Of a stretch of DNA of 64,000 nt, positions 17,551-25,690 are shown piece after piece. Each line of letters opens with the position of its first letter. The stretch's first letter is position 1. Source of the stretch: Paracoccus sediminis (GTDB lineage: Bacteria; Pseudomonadota; Alphaproteobacteria; Rhodobacterales; Rhodobacteraceae). A program made the position numbers and the translations under genes. The notes below the pieces were generated by a model. It was not told the DNA's origin and did no database searches. It worked only from the letters and a program-made list of their open reading frames with translations. Location of the stretch: NCBI RefSeq assembly GCF_900188295.1, contig NZ_FZNM01000002.1, positions 186,001-250,000 of the forward strand. Direction: 5' to 3'.

Positions 17551-18360
17551 ATGACGAAAACGACATTTGCATTCGGTTTGCTTGCGGCCACCGTCGCCAT
17601 GGCGGCGCCGTCCCATGCCGACAAACTGGACGACATCATCGCCTCGGGCACGCTGCGCTGCGCGGTCGTGCTGGACTTTCCTCCGATGGGGATGCGCGAC
17701 GAAAGCAACAACCCCGTCGGCTTCGACGTCGATTATTGCAACGATCTTGCCGCCGCGCTGGGCGTGACGGCCGAGATCGTCGAGACACCTTTCCCGGAAC
17801 GCATCCCGGCGCTGATGTCGGGCCGTGTTGATGTGGGCGTCGCCTCGACCTCGGACACGCTGGAACGCGCCAAGACGGTCGGCATGTCGATTCCCTATTT
17901 CGCCTTCGAGATGGTGGTGACCGCGAATGACGCCGCGGGCATAACCTCGTTCGAGGGAATGAAGGGCAAGACCGTGGGCGCCACCGCTGGCACCTTCGAG
18001 GCCATTGCGCTGGAAAAGCAGGTCACCGAATGGGGCGAGGGCACCTTCCGCCCCTACCAGACCCAGGCCGACGTGTTCCTGGCGCTGAGCCAGGGCCAGA
18101 TCGACGCGACCGTATCCACCTCGACCGTGGCGCAGGCCAATGTCAAAAGTGGCAATTTTCCCGGCATCGCGGTCGCGGGCAGCGCGCCCTTTGACATCGA
18201 TTACGTCGCGCTGTTCACCAACCGCGAGGAATACGGGCTGCTGAACTATCTGAACCTGTTCGTGAACCAGCAGGTCCGCACCGGCCGTTATGCCGAACTG
18301 TATGAAAAATGGGTCGGCGGCGATCTGCCCAGCCTGACGGTCGACAACGTTTATCGCTGA
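17551..18360 (+). CDS. hypM: Amino-acid ABC transporter substrate-binding protein (probably hydroxyproline)
   Basis: This 269-residue periplasmic protein has a signal peptide (MTKTTFAFGLLAATVAMAAP, cleavage probably after SHA at 23) and a type 3 solute-binding fold: LDDIIASGTLRCAVVLDFPP, GFDVDYCNDLAAALGV, and GRVDVGVASTSDTLERAKTV. It is followed by two permeases and an ATPase, then the oxidase and epimerase of hydroxyproline breakdown, matching the hypMNPQ-O-RE order of S. meliloti. Hydroxyproline is therefore the likely ligand; that is context, not binding-site evidence. The start has AGGAG upstream. Confidence 0.82.
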   Translation: MTKTTFAFGLLAATVAMAAPSHADKLDDIIASGTLRCAVVLDFPPMGMRDESNNPVGFDVDYCNDLAAALGVTAEIVETPFPERIPALMSGRVDVGVASTSDTLERAKTVGMSIPYFAFEMVVTANDAAGITSFEGMKGKTVGATAGTFEAIALEKQVTEWGEGTFRPYQTQADVFLALSQGQIDATVSTSTVAQANVKSGNFPGIAVAGSAPFDIDYVALFTNREEYGLLNYLNLFVNQQVRTGRYAELYEKWVGGDLPSLTVDNVYR

Positions 18361-18366
18361 CGACCG

Positions 18367-18393
18367 GGGGCGGCGCGGCACGCGCACCGCCCC
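18367..18393 (+). terminator. Stem-loop between binding protein and permease genes
   Basis: GGGGCGG (18367-18373) pairs with CCGCCCC (18387-18393); an inner CGCG/CGCG pairing can extend it. Such hairpins after binding-protein genes often stabilise the upstream message or reduce transcription into the permease genes, allowing excess binding protein. Confidence 0.5.
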
Positions 18394-18421
18394 ACGCTTT
18401 CCGGCTATCGCAGGACGGCCC

Positions 18422-19087
18422 ATGTTCAACTATACCTTTCAATGGAAGCAGGCGCTGGCCCGGCTTCCGCAGATGCTGGACGGCGCGCTTGTCACCATGC
18501 AGATCGCCCTTTTGTCGATGGCGATCGGGATCCTGCTGGCGATCGTGCTGACCATGTTCCGCCTGTCGGGGATCCGCGTGCTGTCGGCCATCGCCCGCAC
18601 CTGGGTCGAGATCGCGCGCAACACCCCGGCCCTGTTCCAGATCTACATGGCGCATTTCGGGCTGGGCAGTTTCGGCATCTACCTGTCGCCCTTTGCGTCG
18701 ATCTTGCTGGGGATCACCTTCAACAACGCGGGCTATCTGACCGAGAATTTCCGGGGCGCGCTGAAGGCCATCCCCGACACCCAGGCCCGCGCGGCGCGGT
18801 CGCTGGGCTTTCCGCAGGCGGGGGCCTTTCGATACGTCGTGCTGCCGCAAATGCTGCGGATCGCGTTCTTGCCGATGACCAACCAGATGGTCTGGGCGAT
18901 CCTGATGACCTCGCTGGGGGTCACGGTCGGCATGAACAGCGATCTGTATGGCGTCACCCAGGATCTGAACGCGCTGACCTTCCGCACATTCGAACTGTTC
19001 GCCCTGGCCGCCGTGATCTTCTATGTCATCACCAAGGCCATCACTCTGGGGGCGCGGCTGATCGCCGCCCGCCTGTTCCGGTATTGA
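18422..19087 (+). CDS. hypN: Amino-acid ABC transporter permease 1
   Basis: The 221-residue inner-membrane protein is a polar amino-acid (HisM/GlnP-type) permease. It has about five hydrophobic helices and the cytoplasmic coupling motif with the ATPase, ARAARSLGFPQAGAFRYVVLPQ around residues 123-144. The N-terminal TMQIALLSMAIGILLAIVLT helix is typical. It follows the binding protein after a stem-loop and is 12 bases before its paralogue, with which it forms the heterodimeric channel. Confidence 0.85.
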   Translation: MFNYTFQWKQALARLPQMLDGALVTMQIALLSMAIGILLAIVLTMFRLSGIRVLSAIARTWVEIARNTPALFQIYMAHFGLGSFGIYLSPFASILLGITFNNAGYLTENFRGALKAIPDTQARAARSLGFPQAGAFRYVVLPQMLRIAFLPMTNQMVWAILMTSLGVTVGMNSDLYGVTQDLNALTFRTFELFALAAVIFYVITKAITLGARLIAARLFRY

Positions 19088-19099
19088 AGGGGGCTGGCC

Positions 19100-19753
19100 A
19101 TGTTCGACACCGCGCTGACCTCCGCCGATTTCGCCTTTCTGGCCCGCGGCGCGGGCGTGACGATCCTGGTCACGCTGATCGCGGTCATTGCCGGGACCGT
19201 GCTGGGCATCGTCTTCGGCGTCTTTCGCTATCAGGTCGGCCCCCTCTGGGCGGCGCCGCTGACCTTCGTTCTGGACGTGTTCCGGTCGATCCCGCTCTTG
19301 ATCCAGCTGGTGCTGGCCAATGCCTTTCTGGGCACCATCCTGCGGCTGAACCTGTCGGGCTTCACGGTGGCCTGCATCATCCTGTCGCTGTACACGGCCG
19401 CGTTCTGTTCGGAAATCGTGCGCGGAGGAATCGAGGCCGTGCCGATGACCACCCGCCGCGCGGCGCGGTCGCTGGGCATGAGCTGGGGCCAGGACATGTG
19501 GTCCATCGTGCTGCCGCTGGCCACGCGCGTGGCCCTGCCGTCCTGGATCGGGCTGGCGCTGGGGGTGATGAAGGATTCCGCGCTAGTCTATATCGTGCAG
19601 GTGACGGAACTGCTGAAATCGACGCAGATCCTCATCACCCGGTTGCAGGAACCGCTGCTGTTGCTGCTGATCTGCGGCGCCTTCTACTTCGTCATCTCGT
19701 TCCCGCTGGCCCGGCTGGGCGGCTATCTGGAAAAACGGTGGTCCCATGATTGA
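19100..19753 (+). CDS. hypP: Amino-acid ABC transporter permease 2
   Basis: This 217-residue protein is the second HisM/GlnP-type permease. The EAA-type coupling loop is MTTRRAARSLGMSWGQDMWS near residues 115-134, and hydrophobic helices flank it on both sides. It begins 12 bases after the first permease and overlaps the ATPase gene by 8 bases, so the channel and motor are probably translated in step. Confidence 0.85.
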   Translation: MFDTALTSADFAFLARGAGVTILVTLIAVIAGTVLGIVFGVFRYQVGPLWAAPLTFVLDVFRSIPLLIQLVLANAFLGTILRLNLSGFTVACIILSLYTAAFCSEIVRGGIEAVPMTTRRAARSLGMSWGQDMWSIVLPLATRVALPSWIGLALGVMKDSALVYIVQVTELLKSTQILITRLQEPLLLLLICGAFYFVISFPLARLGGYLEKRWSHD

Positions 19754-20468
19754 GATTGAAAACGTCCGCAAGTCCTTCGGGACGCTGGAAGTCCTCAAGG
19801 GCATCGACCTGACCGTCCAGAAGGGCGAGGTGGTGACGGTCATCGGCGGGTCGGGGTCGGGAAAATCGACCCTGCTGACCTGCATCAACGGGCTGGAGCC
19901 GATTGATTCCGGGCGCATCCTGGTGGACGGGACCGAGGTTCACGCCAAGGCCACCGACCTGAACAGGCTGCGCCGCAAGATCGGCATCGTCTTTCAGCAG
20001 TTCAATGCCTTTCCGCACCTGACCGTGCTGGAAAACGTGATGCTGGCCCAGGTCAAGGTTCTCAAGCGGCCCAAGGCCGAAGCCGAGGCCGAGGCCGTCA
20101 AGCAACTGAACCACGTGGGGCTGGGCGACAAGCTGGCGGTCTATCCCTCGCGCCTGTCGGGCGGCCAGCAACAGCGCATGGCGATCGCCCGCGCATTGGC
20201 CATGTCGCCCGGCTACATGCTGTTCGACGAGGTGACGTCGGCCCTGGATCCGCAACTAGTGGGCGAGGTTCTGGACACGCTGCGGATGCTGGCCCGCGAG
20301 GGGATGACGATGATCTGCGTCACCCACGAGATGAAATTCGCGCGCGAGGTGTCCGACCGCGTGGCGTTCTTCCACAAGGGGGTCATGGCCGAGATCGCGC
20401 CTCCCGACCATTTGTTCGGCGCGCCAAGGGATCCCGAATTGCAGAAATTCCTGTCGGCCACGCACTGA
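19746..20468 (+). CDS. hypQ: Amino-acid ABC transporter ATP-binding protein
   Basis: The 240-residue ATPase powers the importer. Walker A is GGSGSGKST near residues 37-45, the Q-loop IVFQQFNAFPHLTVLENV, the signature LSGGQQQR near 138, Walker B MLFDEVTSALDP, and the switch His in CVTHEMKF. Size and motifs match GlnQ/HisP-type subunits. The next gene starts one base after its stop. Confidence 0.9.
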   Translation: MIEIENVRKSFGTLEVLKGIDLTVQKGEVVTVIGGSGSGKSTLLTCINGLEPIDSGRILVDGTEVHAKATDLNRLRRKIGIVFQQFNAFPHLTVLENVMLAQVKVLKRPKAEAEAEAVKQLNHVGLGDKLAVYPSRLSGGQQQRMAIARALAMSPGYMLFDEVTSALDPQLVGEVLDTLRMLAREGMTMICVTHEMKFAREVSDRVAFFHKGVMAEIAPPDHLFGAPRDPELQKFLSATH

Positions 20469-20469
20469 G

Positions 20470-21705
20470 ATGGCCACGCGGGACGTGATCGTCATCGGCG
20501 CGGGCGTGGTCGGCCTGTCCGCCGCCCTGGCGTTGCGGGCGCGCGGCGTTCCGGTCACGGTGATCGACCGCGAAGGCCCCGCCGCAGGCGCTTCGGCCGG
20601 GAACGCGGGGGCCTTTGCCTTTACCGACATCCTGCCGCTGGCCTCGCCCGGAATCATGAAAAAGGCGCCCCGCTGGCTGCTGGACCCGCTGGGACCGCTG
20701 TCGGTGCCGCCCGCCTATGCGCTGCGGATCGCGCCGTGGATGTGGCGGTTCTGGCGGGCCTGTTCGCCTGCGCGGGTGGCGGAATCGACGCGCGGCCAGA
20801 CCGCGCTGATGGATCTGTCCAAGGTGGAATTGGAACCCTTTCTGGAGGCCACCGGAACGCAGGCGATGCTGCGCAAGGATGGCAACCTTCAGGTCTATGA
20901 AGGGCAGGCGGAATTCGACGCGTCCCTGCCGGGCTGGCAGGCGCGGGCCGACCACGGCATCGCCTTCCGCCACCTGACGCCTGAGGAGATGACCGAAATC
21001 CAGCCCGGCCTGTCGCCGCGCTTCAAGCGCGGCACCTTCACGCCGGGCTGGTATTCCATCGCCGACCCGCGCGATTACACCCTGGCGCTTGCCGAACGGT
21101 TCCGCGCGAATGGCGGCAGGATCGTCATCGCCGAGGCGACCGGGCTGACCGAGGACGGCGTCGTCACCGCCAACGGGCCGATGAAGGGCCGGGTGGTGCT
21201 GGCGGCGGGGGCGTTTTCCCACCGGCTGGCGCGGACGCTGGGCGTGCGGATCCCGCTGGAAACCGAACGGGGCTACAACACCACGCTGCCCACGGACGCC
21301 TTTGACCTGCGCTGCCAGGTGACGTTCGGCGGGCACGGCTTCGTCGTGTCGCGGCTGTCGTCGGGCATCCGCGTCGGCGGGGCGGTGGAACTGGGCGGGC
21401 TGGACCTGCCGCCGAATTTCAAACGGTCCCAGGCGATGCTGGACAAGGCCGCCGCCTTCCTGCCCGGCCTGCGCACCTTTGGCGGGACGCAATGGATGGG
21501 GTTCCGCCCGTCCCTGCCCGACAGCCTGCCCGCCATCGGCCCGCTGCCCGGCCATCCGAACGTGACCTGCGCCTTCGGCCATGGCCATCTGGGCCTGACC
21601 CAATCGGCGGGCACCGCGCGGATCGTGGCCGATCTTGCGACCGGCGCCCCGCCCCCCATCGACCTTGCGCCCTTTTCCCCGGCGCGCTTCGGAAAACGGA
21701 CATGA
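20470..21705 (+). CDS. hypO: FAD-dependent D-hydroxyproline oxidase/dehydrogenase (DadA-like)
   Basis: The 411-residue enzyme should oxidise cis-4-hydroxy-D-proline to 1-pyrroline-4-hydroxy-2-carboxylate. The dinucleotide-binding motif VIVIGAGVVGLSAALAL occupies residues 6-22, with the usual DAO-family segments GNAGAFAFTD, ETERGYNTTL and a C-terminal GHGHLGLTQSAGTARIVADL that closes the FAD site. It has no signal peptide. It lies between the importer ATPase (1-base gap) and the epimerase (ATGA overlap), the order seen in hydroxyproline clusters. D-proline or other D-amino acids are possible substrates. Confidence 0.85.
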   Translation: MATRDVIVIGAGVVGLSAALALRARGVPVTVIDREGPAAGASAGNAGAFAFTDILPLASPGIMKKAPRWLLDPLGPLSVPPAYALRIAPWMWRFWRACSPARVAESTRGQTALMDLSKVELEPFLEATGTQAMLRKDGNLQVYEGQAEFDASLPGWQARADHGIAFRHLTPEEMTEIQPGLSPRFKRGTFTPGWYSIADPRDYTLALAERFRANGGRIVIAEATGLTEDGVVTANGPMKGRVVLAAGAFSHRLARTLGVRIPLETERGYNTTLPTDAFDLRCQVTFGGHGFVVSRLSSGIRVGGAVELGGLDLPPNFKRSQAMLDKAAAFLPGLRTFGGTQWMGFRPSLPDSLPAIGPLPGHPNVTCAFGHGHLGLTQSAGTARIVADLATGAPPPIDLAPFSPARFGKRT

Positions 21706-22706
21706 CCCAATACATCTTTCCCTGCATCGACGGCCACACCTGCGGCAACCCCGTCCGTCTTGTCGCGGGCGGCGCCCCCCGGCTGGAGGGCGCCGACATG
21801 CTGGAAAGGCGCGCCCATTTCCTGCGCGACTTTGACTGGATCCGCACCGGCCTGATGTTCGAACCGCGCGGCCACGACATGATGTCGGGCGCGATCCTGT
21901 ATCCCCCCACGCGGCCCGATTGCGACGTGGCGGTGCTGTATATCGAAACCTCGGGCTGTTTGCCGATGTGCGGCCACGGCACCATCGGCACCATCACCAT
22001 GGGAATCGAGAACGGCCTGATCCTGCCCCGCACCCCCGGCCGCCTGTCCATCGAGACGCCCGCCGGCAAGGTGGACATCGAATACCGCCAGGACGGCCGC
22101 TTTGTCGAGGAAGTGCGCCTGACGAACGTGCCGGGCTTCCTTCACGCCGAGGGCCTGACCGCGCGGGTCGAGGGGCTGGGAGAGATCGTCGTGGATGTGG
22201 CCTATGGCGGCAATTTCTATGCCATCGTCGAACCGCAGGCGAATTTCCGCGACATGGCGGACCATACAGCGGGCGAGCTGATCGGCTGGTCACTGACGCT
22301 GCGCGCGGCGCTGAACGCGAAATACGATTTCGTCCATCCCGAACATCCCGCGATCAACGGGCTGTCGCACATCCTGTGGACCGGCCGGCCGACCCGACCG
22401 GGCGCCCATGCGCGCAACGCGGTCTTTTACGGCGACAAGGCCATCGACCGGTCGCCCTGCGGCACCGGAACATCGGCCCGGATGGCGCAGTTGGCGGCCA
22501 GGGGCGCGCTGGCCGTGGGCGACGAATTCCATCACGAATCCATCATCGGCAGCATCTTCAAGGGCCGTGTCGAGGCCGCGACGACCGTGGCGGACCGCCC
22601 GGCCATCATCCCGTCCATCGCCGGATGGGCCCGCCAGACCGGCCTCAACACCATCTTCATCGACGCCGACCGCGATCCCTTCGCCCACGGCTTTGTGGTC
22701 CGATAG
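21702..22706 (+). CDS. hypRE: 4-Hydroxyproline 2-epimerase (proline racemase family)
   Basis: The enzyme inverts C2 of trans-4-hydroxy-L-proline to give cis-4-hydroxy-D-proline. The 334-residue protein keeps both catalytic cysteines of the family: Cys90 in MCGHGTIG and Cys253 in DRSPCGTGTSAR, with His92 and Asp249 as helpers. Two catalytic Cys mark a racemase or epimerase rather than a dehydratase. The start at 21702 overlaps the oxidase stop, giving tight coupling of successive pathway steps. Compare the homologue at 26766, where both Cys are replaced. Confidence 0.9.
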   Translation: MTQYIFPCIDGHTCGNPVRLVAGGAPRLEGADMLERRAHFLRDFDWIRTGLMFEPRGHDMMSGAILYPPTRPDCDVAVLYIETSGCLPMCGHGTIGTITMGIENGLILPRTPGRLSIETPAGKVDIEYRQDGRFVEEVRLTNVPGFLHAEGLTARVEGLGEIVVDVAYGGNFYAIVEPQANFRDMADHTAGELIGWSLTLRAALNAKYDFVHPEHPAINGLSHILWTGRPTRPGAHARNAVFYGDKAIDRSPCGTGTSARMAQLAARGALAVGDEFHHESIIGSIFKGRVEAATTVADRPAIIPSIAGWARQTGLNTIFIDADRDPFAHGFVVR

Positions 22707-22743
22707 GCCCGCGCCCATCGCCGCCATGTCACAGGAGCCCGCC

Positions 22744-22788
22744 ATGCCCATGACCGACCCCTGCGCCGCCAGCCGGTGCTGTCCGTGA
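22744..22788 (+). CDS. 14-residue leader ORF or frameshifted start of the TRAP small subunit
   Basis: An ATG with a good AGGAG six bases upstream opens a 14-codon frame (MPMTDPCAASRCCP). Its TGA overlaps the GTG start of the TRAP small subunit (GTGA). It may act as a coupling leader. Alternatively one extra C in the CCCC run near 22760 has shifted the true start: removing it would give MPMTDPLRRQPVLSVIRLSE in frame with the transporter gene. Confidence 0.35.
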   Translation: MPMTDPCAASRCCP

Positions 22789-23354
22789 TCCGGCTGTCGG
22801 AAAGCCTGCTGGCCGTCGAGCAGGTCGCCGTGGCCGTCCTGATGACGCTGCTCAGCGGCGCCATCCTGTTGAACGTCATGACCCGGTACCTGGGGATGCC
22901 GCTTTACTGGATCGACGAATTCGCGGTCTATTGCATGGTCTGGATGACCTTCATCGGCGCCTCCACCATGGCCCGGCTGCGGCTGGATTTCGCGGTCACG
23001 ATGCTGACCGGACGGCTGTCCCCGCGGACCGCGCGCGCGGCGCAGGTGGCGGCCACGCTGACCGTGGTGCTGTTTGCCCTGTCCCTCGCGGTCATGTGCT
23101 GGCTGTGGTTCGATCCGCTGGGCCTGGCGCAAGCAGGCTTTGACGGGCAGGCCTTCGCGGGCCGGACCTTCAACTTCATCTATACCGAACGCACGCAGAC
23201 GCTGAACTGGTCCACCTGGGTTCTCTATCTGATCCTGCCGATCTTCGCGCTGTCGATGATCGTTCACGGGATCGCCAACCTGCTCGAGGATACCGGCGCC
23301 GCGCCGCGCGTTCAGCGCACGGCGATGATGAACGCGGACGAGGCGGTGAACTGA
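22785..23354 (+). CDS. TRAP transporter small membrane subunit (DctQ type)
   Basis: This protein of about 189 residues has four hydrophobic helices and the DctQ-type signatures LLNVMTRYLGMPLYWIDEFA and MVWMTFIGASTMAR. It partners the large subunit in a sodium- or proton-driven importer with a periplasmic binding protein. The start is uncertain: GTG codons at 22776 and 22785 are in frame, and the strong ribosome site upstream belongs to a different frame (see the leader entry). Its stop shares one base with the next start (TGATG). Confidence 0.8.
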   Translation: MIRLSESLLAVEQVAVAVLMTLLSGAILLNVMTRYLGMPLYWIDEFAVYCMVWMTFIGASTMARLRLDFAVTMLTGRLSPRTARAAQVAATLTVVLFALSLAVMCWLWFDPLGLAQAGFDGQAFAGRTFNFIYTERTQTLNWSTWVLYLILPIFALSMIVHGIANLLEDTGAAPRVQRTAMMNADEAVN

Positions 23355-24622
23355 TGCTGACCTCTGCCGCCTTTCTGGCCGTGATGCTGGTGGGGGTTCC
23401 CATCGGGCTGTGCCTTTGCGTGGCCGCCATCGCTTTCGTCCTGACCAGCGGCAACCCGATCTTGTTTCAAAGCTATCCGTTGCAGATGTTCAACGCGGTC
23501 GACAGCTATGGGCTGATCGCCATTCCGCTGTTCATCCTCATCGGCGAGCTGATGAACGCGGGCGGCATCACCGCGCGGATCGTGGCGATGGCGATGGCGT
23601 TCGTCGGATCGCTGCGCGGCGGCCTGGCCTATGTGAACGTGATCGCGAACATGTTCGTGGCCTCGATCCTGGGTTCGGCCACGGCGCAGGTCGCGATCAT
23701 GTCCCAGATCATGGTTCCCGAAATGGAACGGAAGGGCTATGACAAGGATTTCGCGGCCGGTCTGACCGCCTATGGCGGCATGTTGGGATCGATCATGCCG
23801 CCCTCGGTCATGTTCGTGGTCTACAGCGTGATGGCGCAGGTATCGGTGTCGGACATGCTGATGGCGGGACTGGTGCCCGGCATTCTGCTGACCGCGCTGT
23901 TCTGCATCGTGACCGCCATCATCGGCCATCGCCAGACATTCCCGCGCAGTGCGCCCCAGACCCTGCGCCAGCGTGCGGCAACCGTCTGGGCCGCGGTGCC
24001 GTCGCTGGCGATCCCCGTCGTCATCGTCGGCTCGATTTTCACCGGCCTTGCCAGCGCGACCGAGGCGGGGGCCATCGGCGCGGTCATGTCGCTGTTCGTC
24101 GGCCGGTTCTGGACCCGTCAACTGTCCTTGGCCGAACTGCCCCGGATCATGACCCGCGCAGGCCTGTATTCGGCGATCGTGCTGTTCCTGGTCGTCGCGG
24201 CCGGGGTGCTGTCATGGATACTGGTGTTCGGGCAGGTGCCGCAGCGGGTCGCAGGCTGGATCCAGGGCGTCGCCGGGAATCCGGTCGTCTTCATGCTGCT
24301 GGTCAACGTGATCCTGCTGGTCATCGGCACCGTGATCGACGGCATTCCCGGCCTCATCATGACCGTGCCCATCCTGCTGCCCATCGCGACCGAGGTGTAT
24401 GGCATCGACCCGCATCATTTCGGAGTGGTGGTCGTCATCAACCTGGTGCTGGGACTGCTATCGCCCCCGGTGGGATTGTGCTTCTTTGTCGCGGCGGCGG
24501 CGACCGGCGCCAATCCGGGGCGGATGTTCTTGATTACGATGCCTTTTTTCCTGATTTCCTCCGTCCTGCTGGCGATCCTGTCGGTCTTTCCCGCCCTTTC
24601 TCTTATTCTCGTCGGCCCTTAG
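23354..24622 (+). CDS. TRAP transporter large permease subunit (DctM type)
   Basis: The 422-residue protein is the transport channel of the TRAP system, with about twelve hydrophobic helices. Typical DctM sequences are seen: FILIGELMNAGGITARIV near residues 62-79, FVASILGSATAQVAIMSQIM and LTAYGGMLGSIMPPSVMF. It overlaps the small subunit by one base and is followed 25 bases later by the binding protein. A second importer within one catabolic operon suggests a second substrate. Confidence 0.9.
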   Translation: MLTSAAFLAVMLVGVPIGLCLCVAAIAFVLTSGNPILFQSYPLQMFNAVDSYGLIAIPLFILIGELMNAGGITARIVAMAMAFVGSLRGGLAYVNVIANMFVASILGSATAQVAIMSQIMVPEMERKGYDKDFAAGLTAYGGMLGSIMPPSVMFVVYSVMAQVSVSDMLMAGLVPGILLTALFCIVTAIIGHRQTFPRSAPQTLRQRAATVWAAVPSLAIPVVIVGSIFTGLASATEAGAIGAVMSLFVGRFWTRQLSLAELPRIMTRAGLYSAIVLFLVVAAGVLSWILVFGQVPQRVAGWIQGVAGNPVVFMLLVNVILLVIGTVIDGIPGLIMTVPILLPIATEVYGIDPHHFGVVVVINLVLGLLSPPVGLCFFVAAAATGANPGRMFLITMPFFLISSVLLAILSVFPALSLILVGP

Positions 24623-24647
24623 AAACCATCCACACAGGAGCCTCGCC

Positions 24648-25634
24648 ATGCCGAAACTGTCCCGTCGCCATCTTCTTGCCGGTGTCGCCGCCCTGCCGCT
24701 GGCGGCGCCGGTGATTGCACGCGCCCAGACCCGACAGCTGCGCCTTGGCGTCATCACGCCCGTGGGCCATTCCTGGAACGACGCGGCGATACGGCTGGGC
24801 GAGGTGCTGTCCCAGCAGACTGACGGGCGGCTGACGGTCGGCGTCTTTCCTTCGGGGCAGTTGGGCAACGAACCCGCCATGATGCAGCAGTTGCAGTCGG
24901 GCGCCTTGGACATGGGCATCATCCAGGCCGCCGAACTGGGATCGCGCGTGGACCACATCGCCGCGATCAACGCCCCCTACCTCGTGCGCTCGACCGAGGC
25001 GGTGGCCAGGCTGGTCCGTCATCCCGCGGTGTTGAAACTGTTCGACGTTCTGCCCCCGCAGACGGGCACGATCGGCCTTGGCTGGGCGATCACCGGGATG
25101 CGGGCCGTCTTTGCGGTCGATCCCATCGACAGCATCGCCGGGCTGAACGGGATGAAGCTTCGCATCAACCCCACCCCGGTCTTTCGCGATTTCTATCAGT
25201 CGCTGGGCGCCGCGTCGACGCCGATCTCCACCCCGCAGGTTTTCGACGCGATGTCGAACGGGCAAGTCGATGGACTCGAGGCGGATATCGAATTTTCGTG
25301 GAACCAGCGGTTCGACAAGGTGGCCAAGTCGATCCTGCGCATGAACGCCGTGTTCATGCCGGCCGCCGCCGTCGCCTCGGGCCGGGTCTGGGCCGCGCTC
25401 CCCCCCAAGGACCAGGAGGTCATCGCCGCCTCGGTCAGGACCGTTCTGGACGAGCAGATCGACAGCCTTGTGAGCGAGGAGCCTGCCCTGATCGAGAATT
25501 TCCGCGCGACCGGCATCGCCATGCACGACATCCCGGTCGAGGACACCACCGCGATCGTCACCGAGTTCGACCGGATATGGCTGCCCAAGGCCCCGGTGAT
25601 CGAACAGTTGCGCGCCATCGGCGCAACGCTGTGA
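24648..25634 (+). CDS. TRAP transporter substrate-binding protein (DctP type)
   Basis: The 328-residue periplasmic protein starts with a twin-arginine-like signal (MPKLSRRHLLAGVAALPLAA, cleavage near ARA at 25), so it may be exported folded. The DctP fold is shown by VGVFPSGQLGNEPAMMQQLQ, MRINPTP-like KLRINPTPVFRDF (with the carboxylate-binding Arg) and DGLEADIEFSWNQRFDKVAK. The ligand is probably a carboxylate. Its neighbours (reductase, racemase homologue, aconitase X) suggest a hydroxyproline isomer or cyclic imino acid. Confidence 0.85.
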   Translation: MPKLSRRHLLAGVAALPLAAPVIARAQTRQLRLGVITPVGHSWNDAAIRLGEVLSQQTDGRLTVGVFPSGQLGNEPAMMQQLQSGALDMGIIQAAELGSRVDHIAAINAPYLVRSTEAVARLVRHPAVLKLFDVLPPQTGTIGLGWAITGMRAVFAVDPIDSIAGLNGMKLRINPTPVFRDFYQSLGAASTPISTPQVFDAMSNGQVDGLEADIEFSWNQRFDKVAKSILRMNAVFMPAAAVASGRVWAALPPKDQEVIAASVRTVLDEQIDSLVSEEPALIENFRATGIAMHDIPVEDTTAIVTEFDRIWLPKAPVIEQLRAIGATL

Positions 25635-25690
25635 TCGACGGCGCCACGCCTGCCTGCGGGTTGTCGGAGGCAGGCCCCCGAGAGTCCCCC

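Noticed and set aside
18442-19749. 435-codon frame overlapping both ABC permeases
   Set aside because: Arg/Gly/Pro-rich translation without motifs, out of frame with two well-supported permeases.
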